Shown here: positions 11,341 to 23,979 of the stretch, in pieces | How the letters are laid out: every line of letters starts with the position of its first letter | How positions within the stretch are numbered: the first letter of the stretch is position 1 | Assembly: GCA_018907035.1 (NCBI GenBank) | Contig: JACCIC010000014.1 | Span: 2,269,001-2,333,000 of the forward strand | Length of the DNA stretch: 64,000 nt | DNA from: Sycobia sp. Sy_11 | Lineage: Eukaryota > Arthropoda > Insecta > Hymenoptera > Epichrysomallidae | Direction of reading: 5' to 3' | Made by a program: the position numbers and the translations under genes | Notes under the pieces: generated by a model | The model's input: only the letters and a program-made list of their open reading frames with translations | Told to the model about the DNA's origin: nothing | Databases searched by the model: none

Positions 11341-12161
11341 TCATTATACTAATTCGCTCGATTTTTCCACCATCGCTCCGGATCGTCCCGCGCTATTTGC
11401 ATCGGCAATGGCCCGCCTTGCAACACTGTCCAGATTTGTCTTTTATCTTGGAACAGGCGCGAACGCGGAAACCCCTTTCGTTTTATTTCTTCATTCATTA
11501 AAGGGTCGGCGGGGGAATTCGAAGCGTCGTTGAGAACGCGCGTCGTGATGAAATTGATTTTCTTCTCTGACAAATCAAGGCTGGATTTAACCAAAGCAAT
11601 GCGCATTGTTAAAATACTTTTATTATACAAAAATGGTATCTTGAATTTCGTAGGTTAGATGAACATCTAGACTTTTCAAGTGGTACTTTAAAAAAGCTTG
11701 CTACAAAATAAATCTTTAATCTTTTTAGGCCTTATCATAGAGTTATTCTGAAAGCTCGATACTATACAGTATAACTTAGTAAATACTTAATAATGTAACA
11801 CTATATAATGCTTAATTGAGTATAAGTAAGTAAGCAGAAACTCGATCTCTTTTGCCCTATCGCACATTTAAATTATCAATCTCGGACGTCATTAATCTCT
11901 AATGGTAGTAGCAAATGATAGTATTGCTATACCCGATGTTTTGCATAATATTCATTTAAGCAAACTTTAAATAAAACAATAATTTGTAACAGGATATATG
12001 CCAGAAGCCAGAAGTGTAAATTGCGTTGTTCATATAGTTTCGTTATATCAGAATCTTTATATAGTTAAAGTATATATGTATATATAATGCTGATTCATTT
12101 CTACATACATAATACTGTAAAATTTATTAATTAAAAGAATTAAATTTATCAGAAATCTTTC

Positions 12162-12250
12162 GATATATATATATATATGTATGTATATGTATGTTTGTAT
12201 GTATGTTTGTATGTATGTATGTATGTATCTGTGTATCTATGTATGTATCT
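12162..12250. repeat. (TA)n to (GTAT)n compound microsatellite
   Basis: A short TA run passes into about 70 bp of ATGT/TATG/TGTA tetranucleotides with a few substitutions. Confidence 0.9.
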
Positions 12251-13085
12251 ATAAATGTCATAAACATTTTCTTGTAAGCGTCTTTATATAATTGGAATAT
12301 CTGATCAATGAATTGTCATTTTATCCAAGTAAATTCTTAAACTTCGTTGTCGCAGTAATATAATAAATACTATGGTAACAATGTATTGAATAAAATAATA
12401 AAAAAAAGAAAAAAATATCAGATTCATATTAGGATAAATTTATCGTCTTAACAGTCTCGACCATTACTACTGAAAAAGTATTCCAGCTTATAGGTGTCTA
12501 TTCTTATTCATTAATCTTCAAATCCTATTATTGTAATATATCAAAGATTTCTAAATATCAACAATTGTTTATTATGGAATCATCGTATGCGACACTAATA
12601 TGAACTGATTTAACAATATTTGCTTGACATGCGCAACACTTATATGGATTAATATTGTAGATAATTTTAGATCTTACGTAGAAAATTATTACTACTGTGA
12701 ATAATATATGTTTTCATACATTAATATTTCTTGATAACATATGTAGATATATTTTATATGTATGCAAATTATTTGTTTTTATAAATGATATACGCAGAGC
12801 AATGTAAAGCATTCGAAATATTGAAAAATACAATATTCATCTACATATCTATCTGGCTTTATTTAATAGTCTCACCATTTTTCTGCCTAATAATATATGC
12901 ATAATATTAAATATTATGAAATAAAATTTCATTCCCAGGAACGACAACCGCGCCCTCTTTTTTTTCTAAGTAGTTCCTGAGAGAAAAAAATAGTAATTTA
13001 AAAGTAAAAGGAGAAAGGAAAAGTAAGGCAAAAGACGCTTCGACGTTCAGGCAGACGGTTGGGGGCGAAACCGAGACGCAGAATA

Positions 13086-13087
<2 letters not shown>

Positions 13088-13140
<53 letters not shown>
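13088..13140. repeat. (TA)n microsatellite
   Basis: About 24 units with a single G interruption near the right end. Confidence 0.95.
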
Positions 13141-13253
13141 AACATCGATAGGATTGGCCATTTGCTCGAGTCGAGGAATTCGTCGACGCGGCACTTGTGG
13201 ACGAATCTTCCCTTCTCCTCGTCGACTTTTCCCTCGACTTCGCCTTTAAAAAC

Positions 13254-13300
<47 letters not shown>

Positions 13301-13301
13301 G
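13254..13301. repeat. (CT)n-(CA)n compound microsatellite
   Basis: A CT array (13254-13278) runs directly into a CA array (13279-13301). Confidence 0.93.
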
Positions 13302-13454
13302 CGCGCTCTTCTTCTATCTCTACTCGCTCGCGCAATTAGTGGCAGAACTTAATATGCACACGTGAAACATCGCTCGTATAATTATTCGTTTCTCGTCATC
13401 GATATCGTGTGTATAATACATTTTACTTACACATGTGCGTGCGCATACCCACAC

Positions 13455-13457
<3 letters not shown>

Positions 13458-13505
<48 letters not shown>
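13458..13505. repeat. (TA)n microsatellite
   Basis: About 24 uninterrupted units. Confidence 0.95.
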
Positions 13506-13508
<3 letters not shown>

Positions 13509-13664
13509 AATATTTTCGTGATCGCGAAAAATATTTATCCATTTACGACTGGTCGGTCAAAATATTGTACTTGTCGATCAAAATTTGTTGATTAAACAAA
13601 CAGAGCCGCCATAATAACATCAGTAGTATAGAAGGAATATTGGTCTGGCTCGTGATCAAGGAAT

Positions 13665-13668
<4 letters not shown>

Positions 13669-13713
<45 letters not shown>
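13669..13713. repeat. (TA)n microsatellite
   Basis: About 22 units. Confidence 0.95.
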
Positions 13714-13716
<3 letters not shown>

Positions 13717-13863
13717 CATATCAGATTTACGAATGGATGTGTGGTCGATCTTGCCGTCGGGTCCTCGCGTCTTGTCTTTCCGCCCCCTCCCCCCACTCTA
13801 TCGCAATATTCCATGAACGCAATATTACAAACGCTTCGACGCGTCCGGCATATTATATATGTG

Positions 13864-13913
<50 letters not shown>
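13864..13913. repeat. (TA)n microsatellite
   Basis: About 24 units with one extra A near the left end. Fourth TA array within 850 bp. Confidence 0.95.
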
Positions 13914-13916
<3 letters not shown>

Positions 13917-14723
13917 CACAGTCTCGAGCCAATGTATCCAAGCGTCCCTCCGAGAAATGAAATAATGCTCCGCGCTGCCTCTTACTGTAAATCCAACAGG
14001 CCTCTATACTCATCAAAAATAGTTTAAAGTTGAAAAAATATAAAACTTTAATTGATATAAATACATTGGATATGTCGAGCACGCAGTGCAGAGCAACGGC
14101 AGCAGCAGCATCGGAAGCGAGAATATCTCGAAATCAGAAAAAATTTTGGATTATCGCGAGACGGTTCGCGACCGGGATAATTCGAAAATAAAAAAAAAAA
14201 AAAAAAAGAACAAAAAAAAATTCACGGGACGAGGTGCGAATGCGCGCGCGCGCGTGCGCACATACGCGAGAGAACCAATTAAGCCTTTTAATGCGAGCGT
14301 AAGCAAAAATTACGAGCGACGATTCTCCTTAAACGAGCCTGCAAAAATTTCAAAAGCCCCCCAAAATACATACATATATACCGACTATGGCAGAAATCCG
14401 AGCGGTGCGCGTCGCGTTGTTCATCGTTTGATGAAACTGTAGAGCTCGGTCTTCGGCGTGGGTATAGGTTATATGGTTTTATACGCTGTTAAATCAATTT
14501 GGTATTTTGTTTTTTTTTCCGCTCTGGAATTTCTTCATCGAAAAAAAGTCAGATATTTCGTATATAAATGACTGAAAATGTAAATGATTTGCTATAACTT
14601 TAGTATTTAAAATTACATTATTTTTGCTGTACTTTCGCACGAGTCTATTAGAAAAGCATGTATTAGAAAATCATAAATCATGCTGATGATATATAAAGCA
14701 TAATAATAATAGTGCACTGATTA

Positions 14724-14726
<3 letters not shown>

Positions 14727-14772
<46 letters not shown>
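14727..14772. repeat. (TA)n microsatellite
   Basis: About 23 units. Confidence 0.95.
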
Positions 14773-14774
<2 letters not shown>

Positions 14775-15510
14775 ATGAGAATCTCGCATCACGGCTTCGC
14801 CCGTGCTAATAGAGCATAAAATTCGCAATGAAATCGTATCTATTATTGAGCAATAGTACCTTCCAGAAATTGTTTGACGTCTACTCACATTTCCATATTA
14901 ATTCTACATAAAATTCTATCAAAATGATATTCACGATATATTTGAATGCATATGGAATTTTTTCCCTCATTTTATCTTTTTGCGAAGAAAAGACTAAATT
15001 CAACAATGTCACAAATTGAATTTTTTAAGCAAATGTAGAGCAATATTGTATTAATTAAATTTTACTAGAATAATATTCTATTAACAATGTTGTATTAATT
15101 AAATTTTACAAGAATAATATTGTATTAACAAAATTAAATTTTATTTTACTATATGAGTATAACCCACCTGTTAGATGGTCAGTTGATAAACGATCCTAGA
15201 TATGGACTCGAAATGGTTCCAAAAAAAAAGAAGTCGAAAGCTACTTCTGAATAAAGATTCGCCTCATTTTTCTTTGCGGTTCTTTTTCCTTTATGGATCT
15301 TTCGTAGGATTTCTCTTTGCTATCTCTATGTTTTTCTAGAGTTCGTTAGCTTTCGCAAATGCCGAGACACCTCGCCGACTCAAAGAATACAGAAAAGAGT
15401 ATAGAAATTTGGAAAGCCTAAGCTTTGGGGATATGGCGCCTGCAGCTCAAATACGTGCTTTTGCATACGAAGCAAATGGTATTTTTCGGTACAAATGTGT
15501 AATTTATCTA

Positions 15511-15734
15511 TAATATTCGACACTTTCTTTACATTTTCATCAATAAATTTTACAAAATTTCATTGATTTCCACTGCCTCTGGTTGTGAGATTTGCCTTTC
15601 AAAATATCCTTAATCCAAGCCAATAAGGAATGAAAATCTGTAAATATGTTCTTTACATTTTAAAGAGTGACAGTGAAAATCAACGCAAATTTGTAAAATT
15701 TATCAAATAAATTATAAATGAAGCGTGGAATATT
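15511..15734. repeat. imperfect inverted repeat (foldback/MITE-like)
   Basis: The left arm (about 15511-15586), containing AATAAATTTTACAAAATTTC and GATTTCCACTG, pairs with the reverse complement of the right arm (about 15667-15734), which contains TTGTAAAATTTATCAAATAA and CAGTGAAAATCAA. The arms are about 70 bp with scattered mismatches around an 80-bp centre. No target-site duplication was identified. Confidence 0.6.
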
Positions 15735-16809
15735 TTCGAGAAGTTTGTTGAAATGTATATCGTCAAAATTCTCGAAATGTCGGTTCAGCAATTTTGGCTG
15801 GGACTTTAATGAGTGACAGTCAATCCGTTAGTCAGTATATCGCTAGTTTAACAATTATGTTTTAATTATTTCGATATTCTATGCTGTCTGCTAAAGTAGA
15901 TTGACGTACGAAAAAATTTTATGCATTTAAATAAATTAATCTTTGACGCGAATCCTGAAGTATCTGAAGCGAATGGTGCCGTATCGCCATGTTGAAATCT
16001 CGATAGAGTCGACTTTAACCGATTTAGACATTAATAAATATAAAACTGTAATACAAAATATCGTATATTAATAGTCTTCATATATTATTTAATAAAAGTG
16101 GAATCAATAACCGAGAATAAAAGAAAAATGGTATTGCTTTTATACTTCTATTATTATAAATATTTAAGCTGTAAAAATCAGTTTGAAATTTAGATAACTT
16201 CGGCGCGTATGCAATCGATTCGTATTGGGTTAAATGCGAAACACGTTCATTAATTATGGCAAAGGGGTCAAAATTAATTCAAAAGCTCACTTGGTATTCG
16301 TAAATATAATCTATATGTTTTAACTAAATCAGTTGTATACTAAAGTTTTTTTGTTTATTTTATGAAAATTTATTATCCAAATACGCAACCCTACCTCATT
16401 GTCAGGGTCAATTATCTGAATGTCTATGATAGGTATTTATGACTTTTTATGAACCGGGGTCGGTCTAAAAATTACGTCAGATTAAAAAGAGATAATCTGC
16501 AAATCGATATCGACGTTTGAGATGAACAGTCGTAGTCGAGTATTTCCGGAAGCACTGTCGTGAATTTTAAAAAATTTAAGATTTTTCTTATATTTTTCTA
16601 CAACAGCAGCAAAAAATTTCACAATACAATCATTTACAAGCTGGCAAGTGTTCTTAAATATCGTCCAACGGTCCTATCGACTCAAGATCTTGAAAATAGT
16701 CCGTCCGCCAAGAGTGCAAATCGCTAAATAAAACAATTATTCCGAAATCATCCTATTGTATTTTCGTTTTATCGGCACCTTCGGCGATGTGACAGAGGGG
16801 TGAGAGAAG

Positions 16810-16829
16810 GAGAGAGAGAGAGAGAGAGA
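16810..16829. repeat. (GA)n microsatellite
   Basis: Ten GA units at the left edge of the 17-kb CpG-rich island. Confidence 0.9.
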
Positions 16830-17489
16830 CGAAACTTGTCACAATGAATATAAGTATATGCAGAATTCGAACCCCGCCGTCGATGTCTCCGCGCCCTTGC
16901 CAGACACCTGGCGCTACCGCCAAAAAATTTATGGATCCTCGCTATATTTTTTCACTTTCCCGCCCGCCCCGCCCGCCTCTTTCCTGGACGCAACATCCTG
17001 CGCCAGCCAAGGGGTTAAGTTTAAGGACGCGCTGAGAGGGGTTGGGAGGGGAGACTGTCCCCGCGTCCCCTCCGCCCCGTACAGACGAGAGGAGAGCTCA
17101 AAGGAATATATAAGGGCACGAGAGCGGTAAACGAGAGGTGGTAAAAAGGAGCGCGCGACCGAGGAAGAATCGAGCCGTGGCTACGGTGGAGGGGCCGCGG
17201 AAGGACGGGTTGGGGGAGGGGGGGGAGGAGGGAACGATATTCCGAGCGAGAGCGAAAGAGGCAGAGGAGGAGGAGGAGGAGGAGGAGGAGGAGGAGGCAG
17301 AGGAGGCGGAGGAGGTGGAAAGGTGGGACGAGGGAGAGTGCTGACTTGGCAGACTCGCTGGGCTTGCCGTCGGGCGGGCGCGCGCGCATCGATACGCGAC
17401 GGCACAGCCGTCGACGACGACGGCGTCGACGAGCCCGCAGATAAAGCGAGACCGAGGTATGCGCGACAGCCACGTATACATATATACAT

Positions 17490-17497
<8 letters not shown>

Positions 17498-17537
<40 letters not shown>
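17498..17537. repeat. (TA)n microsatellite
   Basis: About 20 units preceded by ACATA repeats. Confidence 0.95.
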
Positions 17538-17544
<7 letters not shown>

Positions 17545-17757
17545 CTCCTCGGCAGAACCACGGGGCGGCTGAGGGAGGGGGAGTTCACCTCTTTCGCGAT
17601 CGCCGAAAGAAAGTGAATTTTCGCGGGTATGTATATATATATAACTCGAGCGCTGATCGTCTCTCGGTCGCGAGAGGGATGGATTCGATGTGTCGGCTAG
17701 GGAGAGGAGGAGGAGGAGGAGGAGTAGGAGGTTTTACAATTTGGCTAAAGATCTACC

Positions 17758-17759
<2 letters not shown>

Positions 17760-17800
<41 letters not shown>
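17760..17800. repeat. (TA)n microsatellite
   Basis: About 20 units. Confidence 0.95.
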
Positions 17801-17802
<2 letters not shown>

Positions 17803-19620
17803 TAGTTTCGCGGATCGCGAGTCGCAGCGGGAATGTTATGAATTTTCTTCTTATCTTGTCCTGAAAACGTTCGATTGCAAAGTGGGTTTTTTTAATCCGC
17901 GCGAGATGAAAAAAATGTTTTACCCCGGGCTTCTGTTTTCCTCGCTGAGAATTAAAGACTGATGAGAGGATATTATAAAAATTTAATGAGTAATATATAT
18001 ATATATATAGTTGGAAATCGATCCATTCGAATACAGCAGTATGCAAGTTTGATATAAAAATTTTTCAGCGATACGAGGAAAATGAACTTGTTCAAATTTA
18101 TTATAGTTTTATAAACGTTGTATTTAGATGAATTCTTAAGAAATTATTTAGAATGCAGCTTATCGAACGATAGGTTATGTATTCAATTGCAGAAAATTTA
18201 ATTTATCGCTGTATTTGCATATACCATATATAATATACTACGATTTATAATTCGAATAATCGAGCATTGCTGATACGGCAGTTTTGACATTGTACTGGAG
18301 AATTTCCGTAAGCGCAGTTCATTAACTTTGGATTCAATACAATCAAAATTTATCTGCAAATCTATATTAAGTTACTCCTATATAATAATCATTTATTTAT
18401 AATAATTCGAAATACAATCAATATATAGTTATTCACAGACGAGTCGAAAAAATTAGCACTATTATTCATATATGGCAGAATATCTATAATATAACATTAT
18501 TAACTTTTCTCATTCACAGATAAAAAAAGTACGTTTTTACTTTTAATAAATAGCATTTTCAATTAGCTTAATTATTTTACTTTTTACTTGCGTAATTTCC
18601 GTACTAGTCATGAATAGAAGAAATGATAATCATTTTACCCTAGACACTCCATTATTACAGACACGTAATAGTTTTAATCCATATAAATAGGAGCGAATAT
18701 TCGTCGTATGTTCAATTATTAAAGAAACAATTATCATATTATCACAAACACGCGCACATACAGATATCAGCAAAAAACAAGCATGTTCATATGATGAAAG
18801 ACGAAAGGATGATGCTAACCTACTGTCCGAATCCTTACCAGAAAGAAATGGTAGCACCGTGAAATAAACGAATTTCACGAAAGAAACAGTCTTATCTCAA
18901 GCGGTCAAGAATTTTTTAAAGGATTGCTGGCTAATTTAAAAACCTTGATCCTAACAAAAACAGGGAACATAAATTCCGCGACAATATAGATCTTATATAA
19001 AAACAATAATTGCTGTTCGAATGTTTTTTTTGTCTTTACCCCGGATGGGAAATCTTCGTATATATTTCCAAATACTTTTCGAAAAAAGAAAAAAAAAAAA
19101 TAATCGCGCTTCGGCTAGGACTGTGCGCACGTGTTGTCATGCGCGCATACGCACAAACAAACACGCACAGACACATTTCTATATTGAAATAATCATAGGA
19201 AGAATCGATCTGTTAAAAAATATCCATCTTATTCATACGTCTGTCGTTTAAAACTTTTCACAGCTATTCCATACTACGGCGTCTCGTATAGAATTTATTG
19301 CGAATAAGCTCGAAGATGAACGGAAACTAGAAGCTTAGAATTCTCATTCGGAAACCCATATCACAATACATACATATATATATATATATATTATTTACAT
19401 CCCTCTGGTAAGGTGCGTATGTGCGTGCGTGCGCGGAGGACGCGCTAATCCCTCTGCTTTCCCCAAAATGCACCAGACTCCTATAATATTGTTTAGAATG
19501 TATGCTAGAGCGCGCGCGCAACCACCGTGGATTTGTCAAATAACTCCCGAGGCAATCTGCGAACGGTATCCTCCAACTCCCATTCCAATTCGCTCATAAA
19601 AACCGAGCAATCGCCGGGAT
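17801..19620. other. gene-free AT-rich interval
   Basis: A short TA run at 17992-18009 and another near 19375-19391. No ORF or element recognised. Confidence 0.6.
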
Positions 19621-19659
19621 AATCCTCGAGAACGATTTTTTGTCCCGGCGCGCGGCGTT

Positions 19660-19664
<5 letters not shown>

Positions 19665-19708
<44 letters not shown>
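19665..19708. repeat. (CT)n microsatellite
   Basis: About 22 CT units. It faces a (GA)n array 150 bp to the right, so the two can pair as an inverted repeat. Confidence 0.93.
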
Positions 19709-19710
<2 letters not shown>

Positions 19711-19850
19711 ACGCGCTCACGAGCGAATGAGAAAGAGATAGAGAGAGGGGGGAGAGTGAGAGATGCGTGCGCGTCGTCGCGAGACGCTCATTTGTCCGTC
19801 GCGAGAGATGACGGATGACAATGAAATGCCAGATGGAGAGATGGAGATAG

Positions 19851-19854
<4 letters not shown>

Positions 19855-19904
<50 letters not shown>
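19855..19904. repeat. (GA)n microsatellite
   Basis: About 25 GA units, complementary to the (CT)n at 19665-19708. The interval between them also carries GAGAGA motifs. Confidence 0.93.
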
Positions 19905-19909
<5 letters not shown>

Positions 19910-20160
19910 CGCGGAAGGGTCGTGCGAGAGCGCGCTCTGTTTGCCCGTTCATCCCCCTCTTTTCCCAATTATTCTCGGATCATCGCTGCGACAAGTCGCA
20001 GTCATTATATATAGGGACGTGCTACCGGTGAGCACCGCTCCCCCCCCCTCTCGCTCTTTACGAACCCTAATACTCGATTCATGAGACCTGACTTGAAACC
20101 ACATATGGGTGAGTGTGTATGTGTGTGCGTGCGCGCGCGCACTCACGTAGAGATGTCGTT

Positions 20161-21640
20161 TGAGTATATCACGGGCAGAGGGAGGAGAAATGAGTTTATT
20201 GAAAAGGATTGAATAAGAGATTGCTGTATATAGAAGTGAAGGAGGGTACACATTTGTATATTTGATGTACAGATATTCGTGGACTTTAATACAATGAGGC
20301 GGTTGTATATTAAAACAATTTTTAATAGAAACGCGTGCAGTTTTTATCAATTTAATTAATTCCGATAAAATATTAAATTTTTTTTATTTTCAATGATCAT
20401 TCGATGAAATTTGTTTTCAAATCAAATTCGATGAATTCCGATCTTAATGCCGATACATAGGTATTATAATACTATACTAATCTTTTTTTCATAGCTATTT
20501 CTCAATCCCTATAGAGGTCCAGACAATCGACTCAACGACTCCGAGGAAAAATCAGTATTTTTCGCTTATCAACAAGATGGGATCAGATTGGATAAATTCA
20601 GGCATAACCGCCCTCTCCTCCCATTACCGAATAGTTTACTTTTTCGTAATCCCCCAATTCACCGAAACTGCATCAATGAGATAAAATTGCCACTTTTCGG
20701 GATCAATTTTATTACATAAAGTATCGTAAGGAAGACAGTTTTGGGTAAGAATGAGGAACATTTAAAATGATGAAATTATGGAAGTAACAAAAAAAAAAGA
20801 ATAGAGCCTTTGGATAGAAAAAGATGGGGCAGCGATGAAATTCCAGTGTATAATCATAAATGCCTCGCCCAGATTCACGATTAAAGATCCGAGCAAAGCC
20901 TCAAGCGTCGTGTTTTTGCAAAATTTCAGCAATGCAATGAAATCTTGAGCCATAAAAATAATACATTTCGACAGGATAAATCGTTGTAGCGGATCACCTT
21001 CTCATTCAGACTTTGTGTATCAATAGTTCACAGATAATATCGTAAACTAACGCCAGCACATTCTTAAGGGCCAAATTATATACGAAGAACCGATTAGCAT
21101 TTTAAAAGCTACCGTATATAATGATTAGCGTCAATCGTCATTTATCACTAGACATTTGTCTGTTTTATTCGAATTATTACGAAACTTAAATATTGCAAAA
21201 TTCAGATATTGAAAAGACTTCGCAATTTACGACATTACTTAGAATTAATAAAACAAATTTAATTGTGAACTCCATATATATATTCAAACTCTAAAATACA
21301 CTGTTATTATCTAAAATCGTAAAAATCAAGTGTAGAGGACGATTACAGAAACCTGAAAATCCTATATCATGTATGATTTTTTCTGACACATAAAAGAAAA
21401 TCTTGCTTAAATATATTCGATCTCTAAAGCATAAAAATCAGTTTTGATGTTTATGCATTTCTTTTTGAAAAAATTTTTTCAGTTCGAGAAAAAAAAGACT
21501 TTAATTGCACTTTCCCTTTTCTCAATTTCGTCGACCTGTACGCCATTTATATAGAGACAACGATATTCCGCAATGGCAACTCTTTCAATCTCTTTCGAGA
21601 AGCCCGATGTCTTTTCGCCAACACCTCCCCTCCGTGCACT
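20161..21640. other. gene-free interval
   Basis: AT-rich with balanced complexity. No family-like ORF, repeat array or inverted repeat was recognised. Confidence 0.5.
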
Positions 21641-21649
21641 CTATGGTAG

Positions 21650-21653
<4 letters not shown>

Positions 21654-21702
<49 letters not shown>
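21654..21702. repeat. (TA)n microsatellite
   Basis: About 24 units. Confidence 0.95.
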
Positions 21703-21707
<5 letters not shown>

Positions 21708-21831
21708 GCAACGCGAGTTCTGGCGCCGATCTCAGCAAAAAAATATTATACATTCAAGCATTTATATATGGCGCGGCTCCGTGGACGCCTCTTGTTTACG
21801 GCTCTATACAACATACATACATACATAGACA

Positions 21832-21833
<2 letters not shown>

Positions 21834-21885
<52 letters not shown>
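21834..21885. repeat. (TA)n microsatellite
   Basis: About 26 units. Confidence 0.95.
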
Positions 21886-21889
<4 letters not shown>

Positions 21890-21989
21890 TATAAGAAGAC
21901 GAGCGCGCGAACTCGGAGCGGCTCCGATCGTCGTCAAGTATATATGAAAGTGTCATATGACCCCGGGCCCATCGCGCGCGACTGCAGCC

Positions 21990-22850
21990 GGTCGGGATAT
22001 CGGAGTACATAATACGCGGCTCGCGAGCGGTCGGGCGAGCGCCGCCGCCGCCGCCACCGCCGCTATTCTCGCCGATTAAGCGAAAAAAAAGGCGCGCGCG
22101 ATGATATACTTTCTCTCCGTGTCTCTCGCGCTCTCCTTCTCTCTCTCTCTCTCTCTCTCCCTCCCCCTCCCTGGTCTTCTATTTGTAAGGAGAAACTCCT
22201 CCGCCGTATTCGTAATAAGCGCGGTGTGGTATGCGCCTCTCCCCCCTGTCCACCCTCAGCTCGCCAGAGTCGCGTCGTCCTGCAGAGCTCGGTATCTCCT
22301 CGACGGGCCTTCCACGCGCGTCCTAGCCGAGCAACGGATAATACGCGCCCTGCATACGGGGACGGTCGCTTGCGAGCGCTTCGTCGCTCCGCCGCCGCGC
22401 GTACCTCGAAAAAGTGCGTATTTAATGCTTCAATGCCTCGCTATAAAGACGAATCGGTGAAAATCGCCCCAATGCTTTTAAAAACGGACAAATGTCCACC
22501 GGTATCCGGGACGTAAGGCCGAACGGCCGATTATAGGATTGAGAACCGTTCGATCTTCCAATGCAACGCGAAATGGCCGAATGGTTCGGTCGGTTGGGGG
22601 GAGGGGGGGTGGGTGCCGCGCACCGAAACTGCACCGGGCGCCTCGATGGTCCCGGGAGTGCAGCTGAAACTGAAACCTGAGCTCGAACGAGGCCGTCCGC
22701 ACATAGAGCCCCATCGAACGCTTCGCCCACGGAACAATTTCAGTTCGCGCATTCGACAGGGCTGCGCAGACGGTGCACGATGGTACGCGCGCAGCGCGTA
22801 ATCTCGAAAAGCCGGGTAAAAAGAACAATTAGGCCCGAGAACTTCGACGG
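21990..22850. promoter_or_regulatory. orphan CpG-rich island
   Basis: About 860 bp of CpG-dense, structurally complex sequence: a (CCG)n run at about 22040-22060, a (CT)n array at 22136-22159 and many palindromic CpG words. Several overlapping frames are open on both strands, as expected of stop-poor GC-rich DNA, but none resembles a protein family or has splice-supported continuation. The best explanation is a promoter, enhancer or non-coding RNA gene upstream of tj. Confidence 0.35.
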
Positions 22851-23124
22851 TGCGAATTAAACTGACGGCTCAAAGTTCGACGGATTTCCATACCAAAAAG
22901 AGCAAGGCTCATATTCGTACTGAGACATTGGCGAAGCTCGAATTGCTTACATTTTCCAATATTGCGCCTTCTTTTCATCCGTCCCTAGTGCACATATATG
23001 CCCCAAATAAGAGCAAAATTAAAATTCAGATTTGCTAGAAAATGGAAATGTACGACATACGTTATAAAATTTAATCGATAAAATCTCTATGAAGAGTGAA
23101 AATATTCATCTACTCAACAATATC

Positions 23125-23129
23125 TATAT

Positions 23130-23189
<60 letters not shown>
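23125..23189. repeat. (TA)n microsatellite
   Basis: About 32 TA units with one phase slip near 23141. Confidence 0.95.
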
Positions 23190-23194
<5 letters not shown>

Positions 23195-23409
23195 TCACAT
23201 AATTACAAAAGTAAAAATGTATTGTATCGGTGAAATTTACACATTGTTGTATTTTAAAATCCAATAATTTTAATATCTTTTAATATTTAATACACTTCTC
23301 CCAGTCTCCCATTCGTTCTCACGTAAATTAATGATATATTTAAAAAAACAAAAACTCACAGAAACTAAAATTTCTCAGTCTATTCTGTATCGAATTTCCG
23401 GCACCAATA

Positions 23410-23412
<3 letters not shown>

Positions 23413-23473
<61 letters not shown>
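23413..23473. repeat. (TA)n microsatellite
   Basis: About 30 units; a (CA)n-rich stretch follows at 23500-23540. Confidence 0.95.
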
Positions 23474-23476
<3 letters not shown>

Positions 23477-23661
23477 GATATTCATACCTGAGGCGCGCGC
23501 ACACACACAGACACACACACACACAAACGCACACACACAACACTTTAGTGGGTTAGCTCGAAACCTCCCATTCCGACCCATTATAAAGCGCGGCGTAAAT
23601 TAGACAGGCAACCTCCCTCCCCATTCCCCCCCAAAGAGTTTGTACAGCGCGAACTAGCGCA

Positions 23662-23663
<2 letters not shown>

Positions 23664-23736
<73 letters not shown>
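23664..23736. repeat. (TA)n microsatellite, longest in the window
   Basis: About 36 uninterrupted TA units. Confidence 0.96.
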
Positions 23737-23739
<3 letters not shown>

Positions 23740-23954
23740 GTTCACGCTTCGGCTATTCCACTTCTCGAGTGTAAACGCGCCCGTTTGGCGATTTGGCCGA
23801 GTATAACTATAGAGCGGTGGAAGGAGCAGGAGGAGAGGGAGAGTTGGAAGGAGGGAGGGAGCAAATTTCGCCGAGTAAGCGAAATGCGCGCCCCGCGTGC
23901 GCGAGCGCGCGCGCACGCTCGCAAATTTCACAAAGTCAAAAATTTTAAGAGTAT

Positions 23955-23979
23955 TATATATATATATATATATATATAT
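23955..23979. repeat. short (TA)n microsatellite
   Basis: About 12 units. Confidence 0.9.

Larger units (their letters stand above)
11341..16800. other. gene-free AT-rich interval upstream of tj
   Basis: No coding region recognised on either strand. Contains a (GTAT)n tract, five (TA)n arrays, a (CT)n-(CA)n compound array and a 225-bp inverted repeat at 15511-15734. The many short frames here are IYIYIY or HTHTHT translations of microsatellites. Confidence 0.65.
16800..17620. promoter_or_regulatory. orphan CpG-rich island with TATA-like motif
   Basis: A GC-rich interval in an AT-rich desert, with GC-box-like CCGCCCGCCCC near 16962, a GA run, a GGA triplet run (17267-17298) and TATATAAG at 17107-17114 in plus orientation. 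No convincing ORF: the frames here are Ser/Leu/Pro runs from the GGA/CTC tract. It could be an enhancer, an unannotated RNA promoter or a distal tj promoter. The function is inferred. Confidence 0.35.

Noticed and set aside
10685..11344. In-frame N-terminal extension of tj exon 1 up to 11344
   Set aside because: Arg/Thr/Pro low-complexity with no resemblance to Maf N-termini; more likely 5' UTR.
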